Shown in pieces: positions 1 through 11,569 of a DNA stretch of 64,000 nucleotides. Location of the stretch: assembly GCF_000003195.3 (NCBI RefSeq), contig NC_012871.2:48889862-48953861 (forward strand), in the 5' to 3' direction. The notes under the pieces are model-generated. The model worked only from the letters and a program-made list of their open reading frames with translations. It was not told the DNA's origin and ran no database searches. Every line of letters begins with the position of its first letter. Within the stretch, counting starts at the first letter, position 1. The DNA comes from Sorghum bicolor (lineage: Eukaryota; Streptophyta; Magnoliopsida; Poales; Poaceae). The position numbers and the translations under genes are program-made.

Positions 1-198
1 TCGCCTTTGTCATCAGAAATGTCGATGGCAAAAGAGAACAAACTATAGGGGGAATCTTGCTCCTAGAAAAAGAAGAGGATAAGTTACCCAAGATTAAGTG
101 TCGGTAATGCAAAATTTGATAGATCGGGTGACTTACTTGTTTCAGAGCAATTTCTTGTCTCTGGCGTGGATATGTAGCTAGCACTATAACTTGATCAG

Positions 199-638
199 CT
201 AGGGCTGCCGATGGAATATCTTCAACTGAAAGTTACCAAGGGTGATGATGGTATTTATAAAACAAATTATCGGTAACGATTCTATGATCGATACTTTACC
301 TTGAGGAGGAATAGCAACTATTTGCTTAGGGGGAACAGCCGATGATGTGTCCAGATCAATTGGGTCGGTAATCTGTCCAGGCACATCGGCCGGGCCTGCT
401 TGCGTCTGAGGTATTGGTTGAGGAGGAGAAGGTACTTCTTGTGTCTGGGGCACTGGATGAGGTGGAGAAGGTGTTGCTTGAATCGGGGATGCTGGACGAG
501 GCAGAGAGGATGCTGCTGTCTTCTGTCGCTTTGGCTGAATCTTGGTACTCTTGGGGGCCTTTCTCTTGGGCGGAGCTTGATCAGACTAGGGGGCATTGGC
601 ACCCAATGATCGAGTGCTCCTGGTATTTGCCGATGCAC
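199..638 (-). pseudogene. Proline/glutamine-rich tail of the antisense gene in element C
   Basis: The reverse strand is open in overlapping frames (199-453 and 318-638). It encodes repeated low-complexity motifs such as PSPPQPIPQTQ followed by an Asp/Ile-rich patch. Low-complexity C-terminal tails are common in plant-mobile-domain proteins and in the antisense ORFs of Tat retrotransposons, so I read it as the tail of the gene whose core is at 1111-1900. The frames are not joined by any splice site I can defend, and the link is inference. It could also be unrelated low-complexity sequence. Confidence 0.3.
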
Positions 639-1110
639 CAGATTATTGTCACAAAAATCAAAGCTCCACGGGTTTGATATAAAAGCAGAGAAATATTATT
701 GAAATTTGAAAGAACAGAATGTTTGATACAAAACGTAGGTACCGATGACATTCTAGTTGCAGCCGATGTGCCCTGAAATAGTAGTAACTATGAGATGAGA
801 TCGGTATAGCAGAAAGGAAAGTTGAAAAAATCTTACCTTGAAAGCTTGAGCCAGCGTAGCAGCAACTACCGATGGAGAAACTTTCGACCATTTGGTGGTC
901 GTCTTCTAGAAGCGGATGTTTCTGTGCATCAAGGCTGCTAGGCTTGGCGTGTTGTGGCCGATTAGAGAGATTGGGCCTGATGGAAGAAGATCAATCAGCC
1001 TCACGCTTCTTCTTACTGTTGGCGCTGGGTCATCAACCTATTGAAGTGAAAAGGGGTAAGTTACCGATGAAGTTAAAATTAACAGAAGGACTGAAGTGTC
1101 GACAAGGGGC

Positions 1111-1900
1111 TTACAACATCATCGGGGACTTCATATTCAGGATGATCATGTTGCGGTACATGTGAGCCGATACCCTGAGCAGATGCTCCTTCCATTCTTC
1201 CCACCACTGTTTGTATGACTGAGTAATAAAGAGAGCTAGAATCCAAGCTGACAGATCAATGTCTATCTGGAGCTGAGCTATCCTGATCCACTCGAGTCCA
1301 CTGGTTATTACTTCTCTCGGTTTCACCTCATCGGCATAACAAAGTTTGATCGGTAGCTGACCAAAAGCCAACTGACGAGCTAATGCCGATGGGTTGTAGA
1401 ACTCATAGGTCGTGTTGGTGTTCTTTCCGCTGTCGAAGTTGTTTACTGGAATTGCTCTTGGAGTGATAATTGCCATCATCATATCATTGTCCTTGTTAAG
1501 AGCATCATCAGCAGGATGGAAAGTGAGTGGAAATCTGGACTCTGGATCTTCATAAGGCATCCAGGCTCGCTGATGTTTGGAAAGGTCGTCATACAATGTT
1601 TGAAAAATCGGCCGATCCAGTTCTCGTTGGTACCAGTACCAGGAAGGACTATGACGGCTTCACCATAATATGGGGCAAGCGTGTTGCCGATTCATCATCT
1701 GCTAGTTCATAATCCTCGGCGATGTCACGTGGGAACTACTGTCTGAAGAAATCAAACTGAAGGTGTTTGTGCATATGGACGTTGAGCCACATGTCAATAA
1801 ACCACCAAGGACCTCCTAGGTTGCCGATGGGTTCACCTAGCAGAAATTTCTCGGCTACTTGGTGAAGGAGGTGATAGACACAGCCCAGCAGATATCGGCC
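1111..1900 (-). pseudogene. Plant-mobile-domain (aminotransferase-like) antisense gene remnant
   Basis: On the reverse strand an open frame (1111-1596, 161 codons) encodes YNPSALARQLAFGQLPI and a WW-E-W-K segment. Just upstream in the same gene direction (about 1700-1850) another frame reads NLGGPWWFIDMWLNVHM. The GGPxWFLxxWL and RQLG/FxQxIP motifs are characteristic of the plant mobile domain family, which occurs in MAIL/MAIN-type host proteins and in some transposons and Tat retrotransposons. Several in-frame stops and frameshifts break it, so it is a pseudogene here. It runs antisense to element C. Family assignment is from motif recognition only; no database search was possible. Confidence 0.5.
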
Positions 1901-2673
1901 AAGGGGGAATCGGTTACCATTAGCTAGTCTTTCTGCTGCCGATAAGTAAACAGAGGTTGGACCTACCGATCAGCCGCAAAAGATAAATTTGTCTAACCAC
2001 ATGTTCAGAAAGATGGTGTGCTCTCTCTAACCAACCGATCCTGTTCACTGAGATTTCTGGATATATCCTGACCAGCCGCCGATGTTGCGGGTTTCTACTT
2101 TATGTTCAGCTTTGCAGCCGAAAAATTGGCCATCATTGGCAGTTGCGATGTCCAAGCCAGTGAGCATGGCGAAATCAGCAAGTGTAGGGGAAGCTGGGCC
2201 ATGACCAAAAATGAAGGCATTAAAAGTATCTGACCAAAACTATGAGGCAGCTATCAATATTGATTCATTCGTTTCCATATCGGCAATGGAAAGCCTGATA
2301 CATTGGTCTATTTTGTGTTCACCCCAATATACTTCATTCGTTTTGCTAACCCTCAGGAACCAATCTTTCCATCCTTTGGTGGGATTTGGCCAGGATCAGA
2401 AAGTATCTTTCTATAGATCTATAGAGAAGTTCTCGGCTCTAAAAGGAATTCTATTGGTTTCTGCATCGATTAGATCGGTGGGATCTAGATTGCCCATTGG
2501 ACCGAGACATTGGAGGTGGGGTTGTTCAGTAGCGATAACAATTTTCTCACTCAAATCCTGAAGTTTGAAGATCAAAAGAATAGAAAGAAAAGGGGGAGAA
2601 GATACTAAGTAAGTAAACTTGCAAAAAGGTTAAGGATTACAGTAAAGGAAAGAGAGGATGGGAATGGATTAAC

Positions 2674-2700
2674 CTCAGGCACGGTGAAGTTGACAGCCAT
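2674..2700 (-). pseudogene. Candidate first coding exon of the antisense gene in element C
   Basis: A reverse-strand ATG at 2700 opens nine codons (MAVNFTVPE) and is followed by a GT splice-donor-like dinucleotide at 2673-2672 in the context GAG|GTTAAT. It lies about 150 bp downstream of a TATA box at 2850-2858. The leader between them is pyrimidine-rich, like plant 5' UTRs. I infer that it is exon 1 of the mobile-domain gene. An alternative is an unspliced ORF (2605-2946) with no recognisable similarity. Confidence 0.3.
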
Positions 2701-2849
2701 TTCTTCACAAGGAAGAAGTCGAAGACTTGAAGATTCTAGGGGAGGTTCTTTGTTGCCGGAGTTCTTGAGTTCTCCGTCAATGCCGCCGCCAGGAGGTAAA
2801 TTTGGGAATGGAGGATGGTAAGGTGGAGAAAGAGTGCTGAGGAAGGGAG

Positions 2850-2858
2850 TATTTATAG
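2850..2858 (-). promoter_or_regulatory. TATA box of the antisense promoter in element C
   Basis: The reverse strand reads CTATAAATA, a good plant TATA box. A pyrimidine-rich leader and an ATG at 2700 follow it. It would drive transcription antisense to the retrotransposon. No TSS evidence exists in the sequence. Confidence 0.4.
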
Positions 2859-3247
2859 GTTGAAGTGAGCAGGGGTATTTTTGACTTATCTCTTTATCGT
2901 ATCCGTGAAATTCGAGGGTTTTCAGGTGAATATGGTAACTATTCACACGGTAATCAATGGATTGTATAGGTGATTTGACAGCAAGTAATTATGATTTTAG
3001 GAGGTATTCCACTATACACGATCTTTTGGTCGGCCCATCGGCAGTCAACCCTAAGAGAACAGTTGCCGATGAGCGTATTTCTATGAGATTTGAATCGGGT
3101 GGTTGAGAAATTCAAGGTATTTAATGGAGATCAAAATTAAGGTTGTTTGGATTTGGTAATTAATTGTTACCAGAAGGAAATAATTGTGAAAAGGTCATCA
3201 TTATCGGAGAGAATTTTGGAGCATTAATGATTTCATACTTCGAAATT

Positions 3248-3283
3248 GGGGGGCATGTGTTGACACCGTTTTTGGACAAGAAT
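3248..3283 (+). repeat. Polypurine tract and first 26 bp of element C's 3' LTR
   Basis: GGGGGG (3248-3253) precedes TGTTGACACC at 3258. The LTR is interrupted at 3283/3284, where TGTCACAACC, the outer end of Tekay-like LTR D, begins. The candidate target-site copy on this side is AGAAT (3279-3283); its partner was lost with the other end of D. Confidence 0.5.
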
Positions 3284-4619
3284 TGTCACAACCAATTTTA
3301 AGGATAAAATTGAATGCAAAACCTTATATGTGCCTAGAGATCAATCACACATAAGCCAACAAATTATAGGGAGTATCACCACAAGTGTTTATTACATAAC
3401 GATATTAACTCAGAGTCTTTACAAATATAAAGCGGAAATAAAAGATAACTCTTGCATGGAAGCTCCATCACATAGGCACGTGAACTGGTTGACCACAAGA
3501 CTAGAAATCCTCAGGGAAGTACTGGTAGTAGTCATTACCCAAGCCATCTGTTACCCATCCGGGATTTTATCCAAATAAAGAAAATAAACAAGTGTAAGTA
3601 CACTTCGTACTTAACAAGTGTAACATGGGGTTCATGAGGCTCAAAGACTAGACACTGGTTCAACTGCATGTAGCTTTTAGTTGTCACAATTTTAGCATAT
3701 AAGTAGCATCAAGTTGTCAAGACCCAAAATAAACTCATGATCAAGTAAAGTGAATAAAGAATAGCATAAACAACATATTAACAATAATAACATTAATGAA
3801 TTGCCATTAGTGATTATTTATTCTGTATTGGTCCAAGGCCGCTCGTGACCGTCAGCACGGCTGATATATCAGTTTTACACTCTTCAGAGGTTGTACACTT
3901 TCACTGTGAGTTGTGATTTACCCTTTCGCCCGAGGTGATCAACCCCTTAGCCCACTCCCAGGGAAGACCGACAGGGTTCAGTATGAAGCCTTTCAAAGGT
4001 TCGTCTAACAAGTTACGGCCGCTTGGTTTCGTTAGTCAGTCTATGTGATCCACCCACAGGAATCCACGGTCTGCTATCCCCCATTTGCACCACAAGGGTA
4101 ACCACTAACAAGCTAGAAAAGGTCCTTATACTGAGCTAAAGCCAGAGCCATGTAGCCCTCACAGTTGTATTGTATGTCCTGGATGGTCAGATACATATAA
4201 GTCCTTATGGAGAGAAACTAGAGCACCATAAGATAGCCCAATGCTCTAGCCCTCTTTTCCAAAGTTGCTAAAAAGTCATCTTTTAATGTTTATTGCATAT
4301 TCCATTAATCAAATTACAAGATCATGGTTTAGTGGAGCACTAGCATAAGCTACCCAATACAAAACCATAGGTGACAAGGTATAAGATCAATACTAGGAAA
4401 TCCTTATCAAGGAGACACATGCAATATGAATTGTGTGATTAAAGTTATTAGGAAACAAGGATGATCTCATGCTATACTTGCCTTGATCACACTGGTCCTG
4501 CTGATCCTTCCTGCTGATCCTGCTCGTAGTAGTACTCTTGGTCACCCACGAACTGCTCACCGTCTAAACGCAATCACCACATCAACAGCAATCATCCAAA
4601 GACAATCATACAAAGCAAA
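3284..4619 (-). repeat. 3' LTR of element D, outer part (interrupted by element A)
   Basis: The segment starts TGTCACAACC and contains words shared in the same order with the solo LTR at 5012-6450, such as CCCATCCGGGATTTT near 3556, GGCCGCTCGTG near 3838 and CACGGCTGATATATCAG near 3857. The homology resumes across element A at 18007 (compare 4550-4619 plus 18007-18070 with 6300-6430), which shows the two pieces were once continuous. No coding capacity; the region is noncoding LTR sequence. Confidence 0.6.
4615..4619. repeat. Target-site duplication of element A, left copy (GCAAA)
   Basis: GCAAA directly precedes the A LTR end (TGTTGGGTA at 4620) and is matched by GCAAA at 18002-18006, after the other LTR end. 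A perfect 5-bp duplication shows the outer ends are those of one insertion. Confidence 0.85.
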
Positions 4620-5011
4620 TGTTGGGTATTTTAAACGCAAACAGAAAAATCCGTAAGCGCACGGATACCGGTGTAGCCTTCACCCGGGAGTATTCCAGAG
4701 TATCGATTTTCCACAGGGAACGTGAGTGTACTAATTAAGATCCAAGATCGCCCAAGGATAACTATATAATTATTTTTGGTGGGAAGAGAGGAAGTTTCCT
4801 GAGAGTTCTCTAGTTGATCTAAGAATCAAGAATTACTTCAAGATTATCTATATCGGGACATTAGAGCACTAACCACAGAAAGAGATGAGAAGGGGGCTAG
4901 GAAGGTCTGACTACGGTCCTACAAACACCGATCCGAACGTGGTGGAATACGTCGACCGTTAGGGCTGTCACTACCCTAGGGCTACCACAACAATCCGTAG
5001 GATTGGGTGCA
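4620..5011 (-). repeat. Element A 3' LTR, outer fragment
   Basis: Matches 16722-17113 of the other A LTR almost base for base, starting TGTTGGGTATTTT and ending at the GTGCA target site of the nested solo LTR. The remainder of this LTR resumes at 10667. Confidence 0.9.
5007..5011. repeat. Target-site duplication GTGCA of the nested solo LTR (left)
   Basis: GTGCA here and at 10662-10666 flank the segment 5012-10661. Removing that segment plus one GTGCA restores a 1280-bp LTR equal in length to its partner. Confidence 0.85.
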
Positions 5012-7089
5012 TGTCGCACCCGGTTTTCCAAGGAAGACCAAGCGCTAACTATATGTGTGCCCAGGATGTCCACACGACACATATAGCGACAAATATGGAG
5101 AATATCAAGAACAATGCTTTATTATATATCGGAACATAGTTACAACAATGCTTACATCATAACAAAGCATAGCGGAAACTAATCCTAATCTTCACTTTGG
5201 GTCTCCATTTTCCACAGGGACGGTTGACTGGGGGTACACTCGCCTAGTACTCCTGGAACATCTCAGGGAACTCCACCTTTGTATCACCATCTAGTACCCA
5301 TCCGGGATTTTTGATTGTTGAATGTAAAGCAAGTGTGAGCGCACCATACTCAGCAAGTATAACATGAGGGGATGCAAGGCTCAAAAGGCTTGACTTGGTT
5401 TGACTGCGATAAGCATTTTAGTTGGTCATATTTTATTATTATACCTATGTTGCTAGGTTATGCTTAAGCTCCCAAGGTGAGAAGTATAATTAACATCAAC
5501 ATTACTCATCACCCAAACCATCCATAGAACCATCTATCTCAAAAAGGATCCAGGCCGCTCGTGTCCGTGAGCACGGCTGATATATCAGTTTTTCTAACTC
5601 TGCAGAGTATGTACATCTTTACCCATGAGTCGTGATTGCCCTTTGCTCGAGGGAGCCAACCTCTTGACTCACTTCCAAGGTAAGTCGGTAGGGATCACTA
5701 CGTAACCTTTCACTAGACACCCTAACTAGTTAGTGGCCGCGAGGTTTCAATGGCAAGTGTGCATAGAGACCTCCTCCAAGAGGCACATGTGGTCGCGACA
5801 CTGTACACACCAAGGTAGGAGCAAAACTATACACCACGAGGCACCCCCCTCTTGCGCCTTTCGGTAACCACTAACAAGCTAGAGACGTACTAGATACTTG
5901 ATTAAGATCAGAGCCATGTGATTCTCATGGTTGTACTGTAAGTCCTGGGTTGCCGCTTTAAGATTCAGTCCTTACGGAGGGCGGACTAGAGCACCCAAAA
6001 AGGCCCAATGCTCTAGCCCCCTTATATCCATGTTGCTAGAAAGCATCATTATATATTGATTCCATAATCCATTAGTCAAGATTAACTTTATATAGTTGGT
6101 TGATTGCAAGCTAAGCCAAACTAACCATATGCATAACCCAAAGGTAACAAGGAATACAAGTTAACAAAGGTTCTAGGTATAGTCCTTATAGGTTCATCAT
6201 TTTAGACACATGCATATGAAAAGGTGATTAAATGGTTATTGGGTAACAAGGGAACTCATGTTACACTTGCCTTTCAAACACTTGTTGATGGTTCCACTTT
6301 TCAAAGATCTGCTCCTCGTGTAGCTCCACTATAACATCGATAGCAACCAGCACAAGCATCATACATAAACCTAGAAACAATACACCAATCATTACAAAAA
6401 GAAGACATAAAGGTTTTAAACACGTAGTGCTTCTAACTACGACCGTTGAGCGCAAAAACAACTAAACGGAGCTATGGTTTAGAAGACATGAAAGTTCAAA
6501 GGTAGAAGTTGGTTTAGATGGATGACATTGTGAAGGATGAAGTAAGCATATGAAAATTCAAGAGCTAGGTAACAAGAGATGCCTATGAGAGCCTGATGAG
6601 ATGGAACATATACATGGCAAGGGCTACACAATAGTGAGATGGTATGGTGAGATACTAACAAGAATATTTATTTCTTGACATATAACATGAAGACCCAAAA
6701 ACAATGGTGGTGGTTGGCTAGGATCGAATTTGCCAACAACGAGAAGATGATGGATACAAGGCGAAAGGTGAAGATGAACCTTATAGTGCAGGTTTGGCAA
6801 ACTACTGTAGGATATGATGATGATCATTTGGATTGGTGAAATGGATACTTTGGAACATATTTAGACAAGTGGCTGCAGCAGTGTGAATGCTACATAAAAG
6901 GGTAACATGGCGAGACACCGGTGCACGTAGGTTGTGCACGACAGCGGACAACAACCTTTATGATCACTGATGGTATACTCTTATCAGCACATATTAGCAA
7001 TCCATGTCGTGGGGTCTCTACAGACCGTATGAGTTATGTTCTAGTAAACGGGAATGGTGGTTTGGCCATCTGTTAGCCAGAAAACGCAA

Positions 7090-7990
7090 ACATAGGATGG
7101 GTGACATGGCTGATTTCTGGACAGCAGGAGTAGCAGTTGCCATGGCCTCGATATCTCGGCCATTATGGCACTTATGGACAAGCCAACTCACAGAAGTATA
7201 TGCGAGTTCATGATACACAAGTGGGTAAAAGGATTTGACAAACGTAGTAGTGGATTTTCGGGAACGTACTCGCCAATCGGCTGCAGCGCGGCTGCAGGGC
7301 AGCAAAGACAGCGAGCACAAGAAAAATGATATCTCTTTTATCTTGAATCCTATTGCCATGAAATTTCTTAGGTGTGTGTGCAAGGATATAAAACACACTG
7401 TGGTCGAACAACATGGTCAGTGGAGCGAGGGAATAATGGGAACATGCATGCCAACCGGCAGGAATGCTGCTGCAGGGCAGCAGGGACAGTGAGCATAAGA
7501 AGAAGTGAATATCCCTTTCATCTTAGATTCTATGGCCATAAAAATTTACAGAGACGTGGGCAAATATATGATACATTTGTGGATCCAAGGGATTGTCAAA
7601 TGGAGTTGTGGATTGCCCAGAATATGTATGCCAATCGGCAAGGGTGCTGCTGCATAGATGCAGGAGCAGCAAGCACAACGATATCAATAACTCCGGCACC
7701 ATGGCTCCTATGACCAAACTGATTTGTAGAGGTGTGTAAAACATCAAGATCTATATCATGATCAAAAGGTTTGATGACTAGAGGCATGGATCACTGGGAA
7801 TGTGAACGGTAACCGGCAGCAGCACTGCTGTCCAAAATGGACAGCAACACAATTGCAGTGATACTTTGCCGGAATTCTATCAAATATGAACTAGGGTGCG
7901 TGTATTGCAATTGGGATCAACATAAAAGATACAAATGATGTTGATTGCTCACATTGGACTTTCGTGGTGGCAAGGAGGAAACTATCAGTG
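7090..7990. repeat. Degenerate ~180-bp tandem repeat inside the solo LTR
   Basis: Landmarks recur at near-constant spacing: GCCAATCGGC near 7270, GCCAACCGGC near 7449, GCCAATCGGC near 7629 and GTAACCGGCA near 7809, with an earlier weak copy near 7092. Each is followed by GCTGCTGCAGGGCAGCA-like sequence, then TATC..TTC/TATGGCC and a GTGTG..ATA block. Copies are heavily diverged, so the array is old. Confidence 0.5.
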
Positions 7991-8599
7991 GCAGTGACAA
8001 TGAAAGGTAGATGCAGGGCTGCTGCTTATGTGTAACAGCAGGGGTACTACAGCTACATCTTGGCGCCGGAGATGATCATGAGTGCATCCTCAAAGTCCTG
8101 TGATGAGAGAAGATCAAGACAGGGCTGATATGAATCACACATAGAGAGAGAGGGTCGACCTTGCTGTTTGTTGAGAGCCAGCGGCAGCGTCAACGTGGCC
8201 ACTGGGATCGATGCTAGCAGCACGTTCATAGAGACGACATAGATAATTCGACCTTCGAGATGATCTGCACCAAACCAGTGATCAAGGAGATGGATGAGCG
8301 AGGGAGGTGCAGCAAGATCAGAGATGGAAGAGGGAGGGGCGACCTCACCACATGCTGTACAAGAACGGTGGCGATGACGACATGATATGGCAGGACAATC
8401 GACTCGCATTGCTGCTGATCGGAGTGGCTTCTATCGCAGCAGGATGATCATCACTCCTGTTACAGGAAAGGAACAACAGCAATGATCTCTCCCAAATCCT
8501 TGCTGTGTTCTTGGGAAGGAAAACAAGAGGATGAATTCAGTTCTAATCACCGATGCACTCTATTTTGATGGAGAAGGAGAGAAAGGTAGGGAAGAGAAG

Positions 8600-9800
8600 G
8601 GGGCGCCCATGGAGCTGGAAAGGAAGAGGATGAGGACTGCTTCTCTGGTGCTTGCGTGAGGGAGAGAGGAGAGGAGGAGGCGCCATCTGGTGGAAGAAGA
8701 AAGAAATAAGGGGACTCCTTCCTGGTGCTTGCGTGGTGAAGAGAAAAGAAGAAAAATATAGCTGCCACTTGTTGCATGGGTGCATGCAATTGAAGTGAGA
8801 TAAATTGGAGTTATCAAGAGGGGAATGAAGAGGGGTGTGCTGCATGGTTAATGCGTGAGAAATAGAGGAGAGAGTGGATATTTCATCAGCTTTCATTTTT
8901 GCATTTAGGGAGTGGTAAAGAAGAATAAAAATGGAGCTTATAAAAGGAATTAAGGGTGAGGGCTGCTGTTATTTTAGATGAGGGAGAGAGGGCAGGCGCC
9001 ATCAGATTGTGTGTGAGTGAAAGGAGAACAAGCATGTTGCTGCATGCTTGTATAATGAAGAGCAAGAAATAAATTGATGCAATGAAGAAGAATTCTTAAG
9101 AGAGTTTTGTCAAAAAAAAATTAAGAGAGGTAAAGAAGAGGTGCATATATTTTTGCATGAGAGTAAAGGGGAGGAGGCGTCCAGGTGATGGTTGTGCGTG
9201 AGGGGGAGAAAGGGAGGGGAAGATATGCCTATGGTTTGCTGCATGGGTGCATGCAATTGAAGAGAAATAAAGTAGAGTAAAATGGGTGCTGTCAAGAGAG
9301 GATTAAAGAGATGTGTGTAACCCAGTGAATTAAGGGAGAAGGAATTTGATGCTGCTGCTGTTTTTGCATGTGAGGAGAGGGAATATGCGCCAGAGGTAAA
9401 AGATATGCTGCTGATTATTTGTGCATGCAAGAGGAGGCAGGTGGACTAGGTGAATAAGGAGGAGTATTATGTATTGCTTTTTACTTTTGCATGAGGGTGA
9501 GGGGATTGTGCGGCAAAGAGAGATGAGGGGGCTGCTGTGTTTTAACTTCAGCATGCATACACTTGGAAGGATGGAGTAAAGGAGTGTTGCCAAGTGAGGA
9601 ATAAACAAATAGGTGTGACCATGAGAATGAAGAGAGAAAGAAGAAGATGTTACTTCTATTTTTAGATGACAGGGAAGAGAGCAGGCGCCATAGAGATGAG
9701 ATCGAAGGGAGATTTCTCCACATGAAAGAGATAAGTGAATTAAGGGGCTAAAGAGTTAAATGTTGCTGTTATTTTACATGAAGGACAGGCGTCATATGGA
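8600..9800. repeat. Purine-rich degenerate repeats inside the solo LTR
   Basis: The motif AGGCGCCAT or variants recurs near 8681, 8993, 9175, 9386, 9685 and 9787, each set in GAGAGGAG-rich sequence and accompanied by TGCATG..GAAG. Spacing varies (about 100-310 bp). I see a diverged repeat family and no gene. Confidence 0.35.
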
Positions 9801-10928
9801 AAAGAGAAACAGATTCATGGCTGCCATTACATACAACTGATGAGATGGGATAAAGATATACTTGATGGAGTCAAGGAAATTAATAGGGGAATTATCTTTG
9901 CATGGAGAAGAGAGGAAGTGTTGGTGTAGCTGCAAAAGTTAACTGTCCATGCATGGTGCTTTCCACATGCAGTCAATAAGATTATTAGTGAATTGAAAAG
10001 GAGGAATTAGTTGACGAAGTTTGTGCATGTAGGAAAAGATCAGGTGCTGTCCAAGGGGATGACGACACATAGATGTGAGGAGGGCTTCTATTTTCCTTTT
10101 TACATAAAAGAGAAGTAGAGAATCGTGCATGAGGTGGGAGAGAAAATGGATGTTTTGGGCTGGTTTGGACTTGATCCAAAGCAAGACAGGGAACTTGGCT
10201 TGATCAAAGTGATGGCAGAATTGTGTAAACAAGGTGGTCATATAATTTAGATTTAAGGGGTTGGGAGGACTTGATCAAAAACAAGTAGGAGTCCAAAAAA
10301 AGGAAGAGGAAAGCGAGAGAGGGAGAGGGTTAGGCTAGGGATTTAGTTTGTGGACAAAAGATTTGATTAGAACTTTTAGATATTGGTTTGATGTTTGGAA
10401 AGATGAAGTTGGGATAAACCCAAGGTGTATCTTGAAAACAAACAAAATTTATTTTTCAAGCATAAAAACTATGCAACGGCATGAATGCAACAAACCACTA
10501 TGTTGAATTGCAAAAAATTTTAGAAACCCACATTTTTTTGACTATCTAAAATATCAACAACATATCTAAAGTTGGAACATTTTATAAAAAAATAAATTCT
10601 TTGTCTTTGTTTGTAGTGTTTTCTAAGTCATATCCCAAAGTTAGAATTTTGGGGTGTGACAGTGCAATTCCAGGTAATCGCAAGACTAAACACCACGTCT
10701 AATCTATTAATTACTACTCTAGCGTTATAAAGACTAGAGCACTTGATGCAAGCGGGAATCCAATAAATAACTTGAATGTAAATAAAAGTAATTAGAGAAC
10801 TCAGGAAATATGAATTGAAGAACCTGGAGAACGATGAAGAACGAACCAGTTGCTGCAAAAGTACAATGTTGAGGAAGATCCGACAGATCCGGCTCCTCCT
10901 CCGCTCTCCTCTTCTCTCTCCCTATTTT

Positions 10929-11041
10929 CTAGATTACAACTAGAACTAACTAGAACTAGAACTAGAGGAACTAGAACTAGAACTAGATGAACTAGAACTA
11001 GATCTAGATGAACTAGAGGTAGAACTAGAAGAACTAGAGGG
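10929..11041. repeat. ACTAGA-type hexamer minisatellite in the A LTR
   Basis: About 110 bp of imperfect GAACTA/GATCTA units, rich in the CTAG palindrome. The same array is at 17377-17487 in the other LTR, so it is part of the LTR and not a new expansion. Confidence 0.7.
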
Positions 11042-11324
11042 ATCCTCTCTACTTGGATGAAGAATTGAAACCCTAGCTTTGATTCTATAGAAGAGGTATG
11101 ATCTCCAGGGGCCAGGGGGGTCTGGTTTTATAGTCCCTTCAAGTGAATCTGGGCCGTCGGATCAAACCGACATTGATCGTGTGGTTTTCCTTGAAGTATT
11201 AGGTCGGTGGAGCATGATCCCCGAACTTCACCCTGATTGGTCCAGGGGGGAGGGCGGGCGCCCTCAGGACTAGGGCGGGCGCCCTGTCCCTGAGGCCTCT
11301 CGGCTTCCGCTTCGGTCCCGTGGC

Positions 11325-11342
11325 TTCTGGAGTCTTCTAGAT
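11325..11342 (-). promoter_or_regulatory. Heat-shock-element-like block in the A 3' LTR
   Basis: Reads TTC-TG-GAG-TC-TTC-TA-GAT on the + strand, four alternating 5-bp modules resembling nTTCnnGAAnnTTCnnGAA, with two modules imperfect at their last base. The same block is in every related LTR here. Function is inferred. Confidence 0.4.
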
Positions 11343-11554
11343 GATAGAAAATTGCGCGGCACGTTAATATCTCTATGTAAACCCGACGTGTGGGCCTTTC
11401 CTCCATATTTCCTGATAACCCCCTGCAGAAATAGACAAACACCAAAACTCGTGGAATTCTGTCAAATAAAACCCTAAGTCTAGGTGTTGGTTGCATTTGG
11501 ATTCTTTTCTATGATTAATTGATGGTTAAATATGTGCATTAAGGACCGTCAACA

Positions 11555-11569
11555 AGCTCCCCCAAGCTT
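11555..11569 (-). other. Polypurine tract of element A
   Basis: The reverse strand reads AAGCTTGGGGGAGCT immediately before the 3' LTR. Such a tract primes plus-strand DNA synthesis in LTR retrotransposons. Its position sets A's orientation as - strand. Confidence 0.7.

Larger units (their letters stand above)
1..3283 (+). mobile_element. Element C: 3' part of a Tat/Grande-like Ty3/gypsy retrotransposon
   Basis: The right end carries a purine tract (GGGGGG at 3248-3253) followed by TGTTGACACCGTTTTTGGAC from 3258. That matches the start of element F's LTR (F, reverse strand, from 45062), so a + strand 3' LTR begins here. Only 26 bp of the LTR remain before Tekay-like LTR D starts at 3284. The body is full of CCGAT/ATCGG words, as in F, and holds an antisense gene remnant. 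Tat-lineage elements such as maize Grande are known to carry antisense ORFs between pol and the 3' LTR, which fits. No gag or pol is visible in this piece; the rest lies outside the window. Lineage is inferred. Confidence 0.6.
5012..10661 (-). repeat. Solo LTR of a Tekay/Del-like chromovirus, 5650 bp
   Basis: Ends are TGTCGCACCC on the left and GGGTGTGACA on the right, i.e. TG...CA inverted termini with a perfect GTGCA duplication. No gag or pol is found inside, so it is a solo LTR left by recombination between two LTRs. Orientation is inferred from similarity of its left part to LTR D and from the TGTCACACCC start on the reverse strand. The right half is rich in GAG/AAG runs and degenerate tandem repeats (see 7090-7990 and 8600-9800). 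Short open frames scattered inside look like chance. Its insertion into A makes it one of the youngest events in this part of the window. Confidence 0.75.
10667..11554 (-). repeat. Element A 3' LTR, inner fragment with HSE-like block and TATA box
   Basis: Matches 17114-18001. It ends GACCGTCAACA, the reverse complement of the family start TGTTGACGGTC. It contains an ACTAGA-type hexamer array (about 10929-11041), a TATA box (reverse strand, about 11129-11135), paired GGGCGGGCGCCC motifs (about 11252-11292) and the HSE-like block at 11325-11342. Confidence 0.9.

Noticed and set aside
7004..7787. Cluster of overlapping open frames on both strands in the solo LTR
   Set aside because: They fall in a diverged ~180-bp tandem repeat, overlap on both strands and have no protein motif.
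8543..9723. Ser/Pro/Leu-rich open frames on the reverse strand
   Set aside because: They come from purine-rich simple sequence (GAGAGG runs) that lacks stops by composition.
5012..10661. A non-LTR or Helitron insertion instead of a solo LTR
   Set aside because: TG...CA ends with inverted terminal bases and a perfect 5-bp duplication fit an LTR; there is no poly-A tail, no Helitron CTRR end and no coding region.
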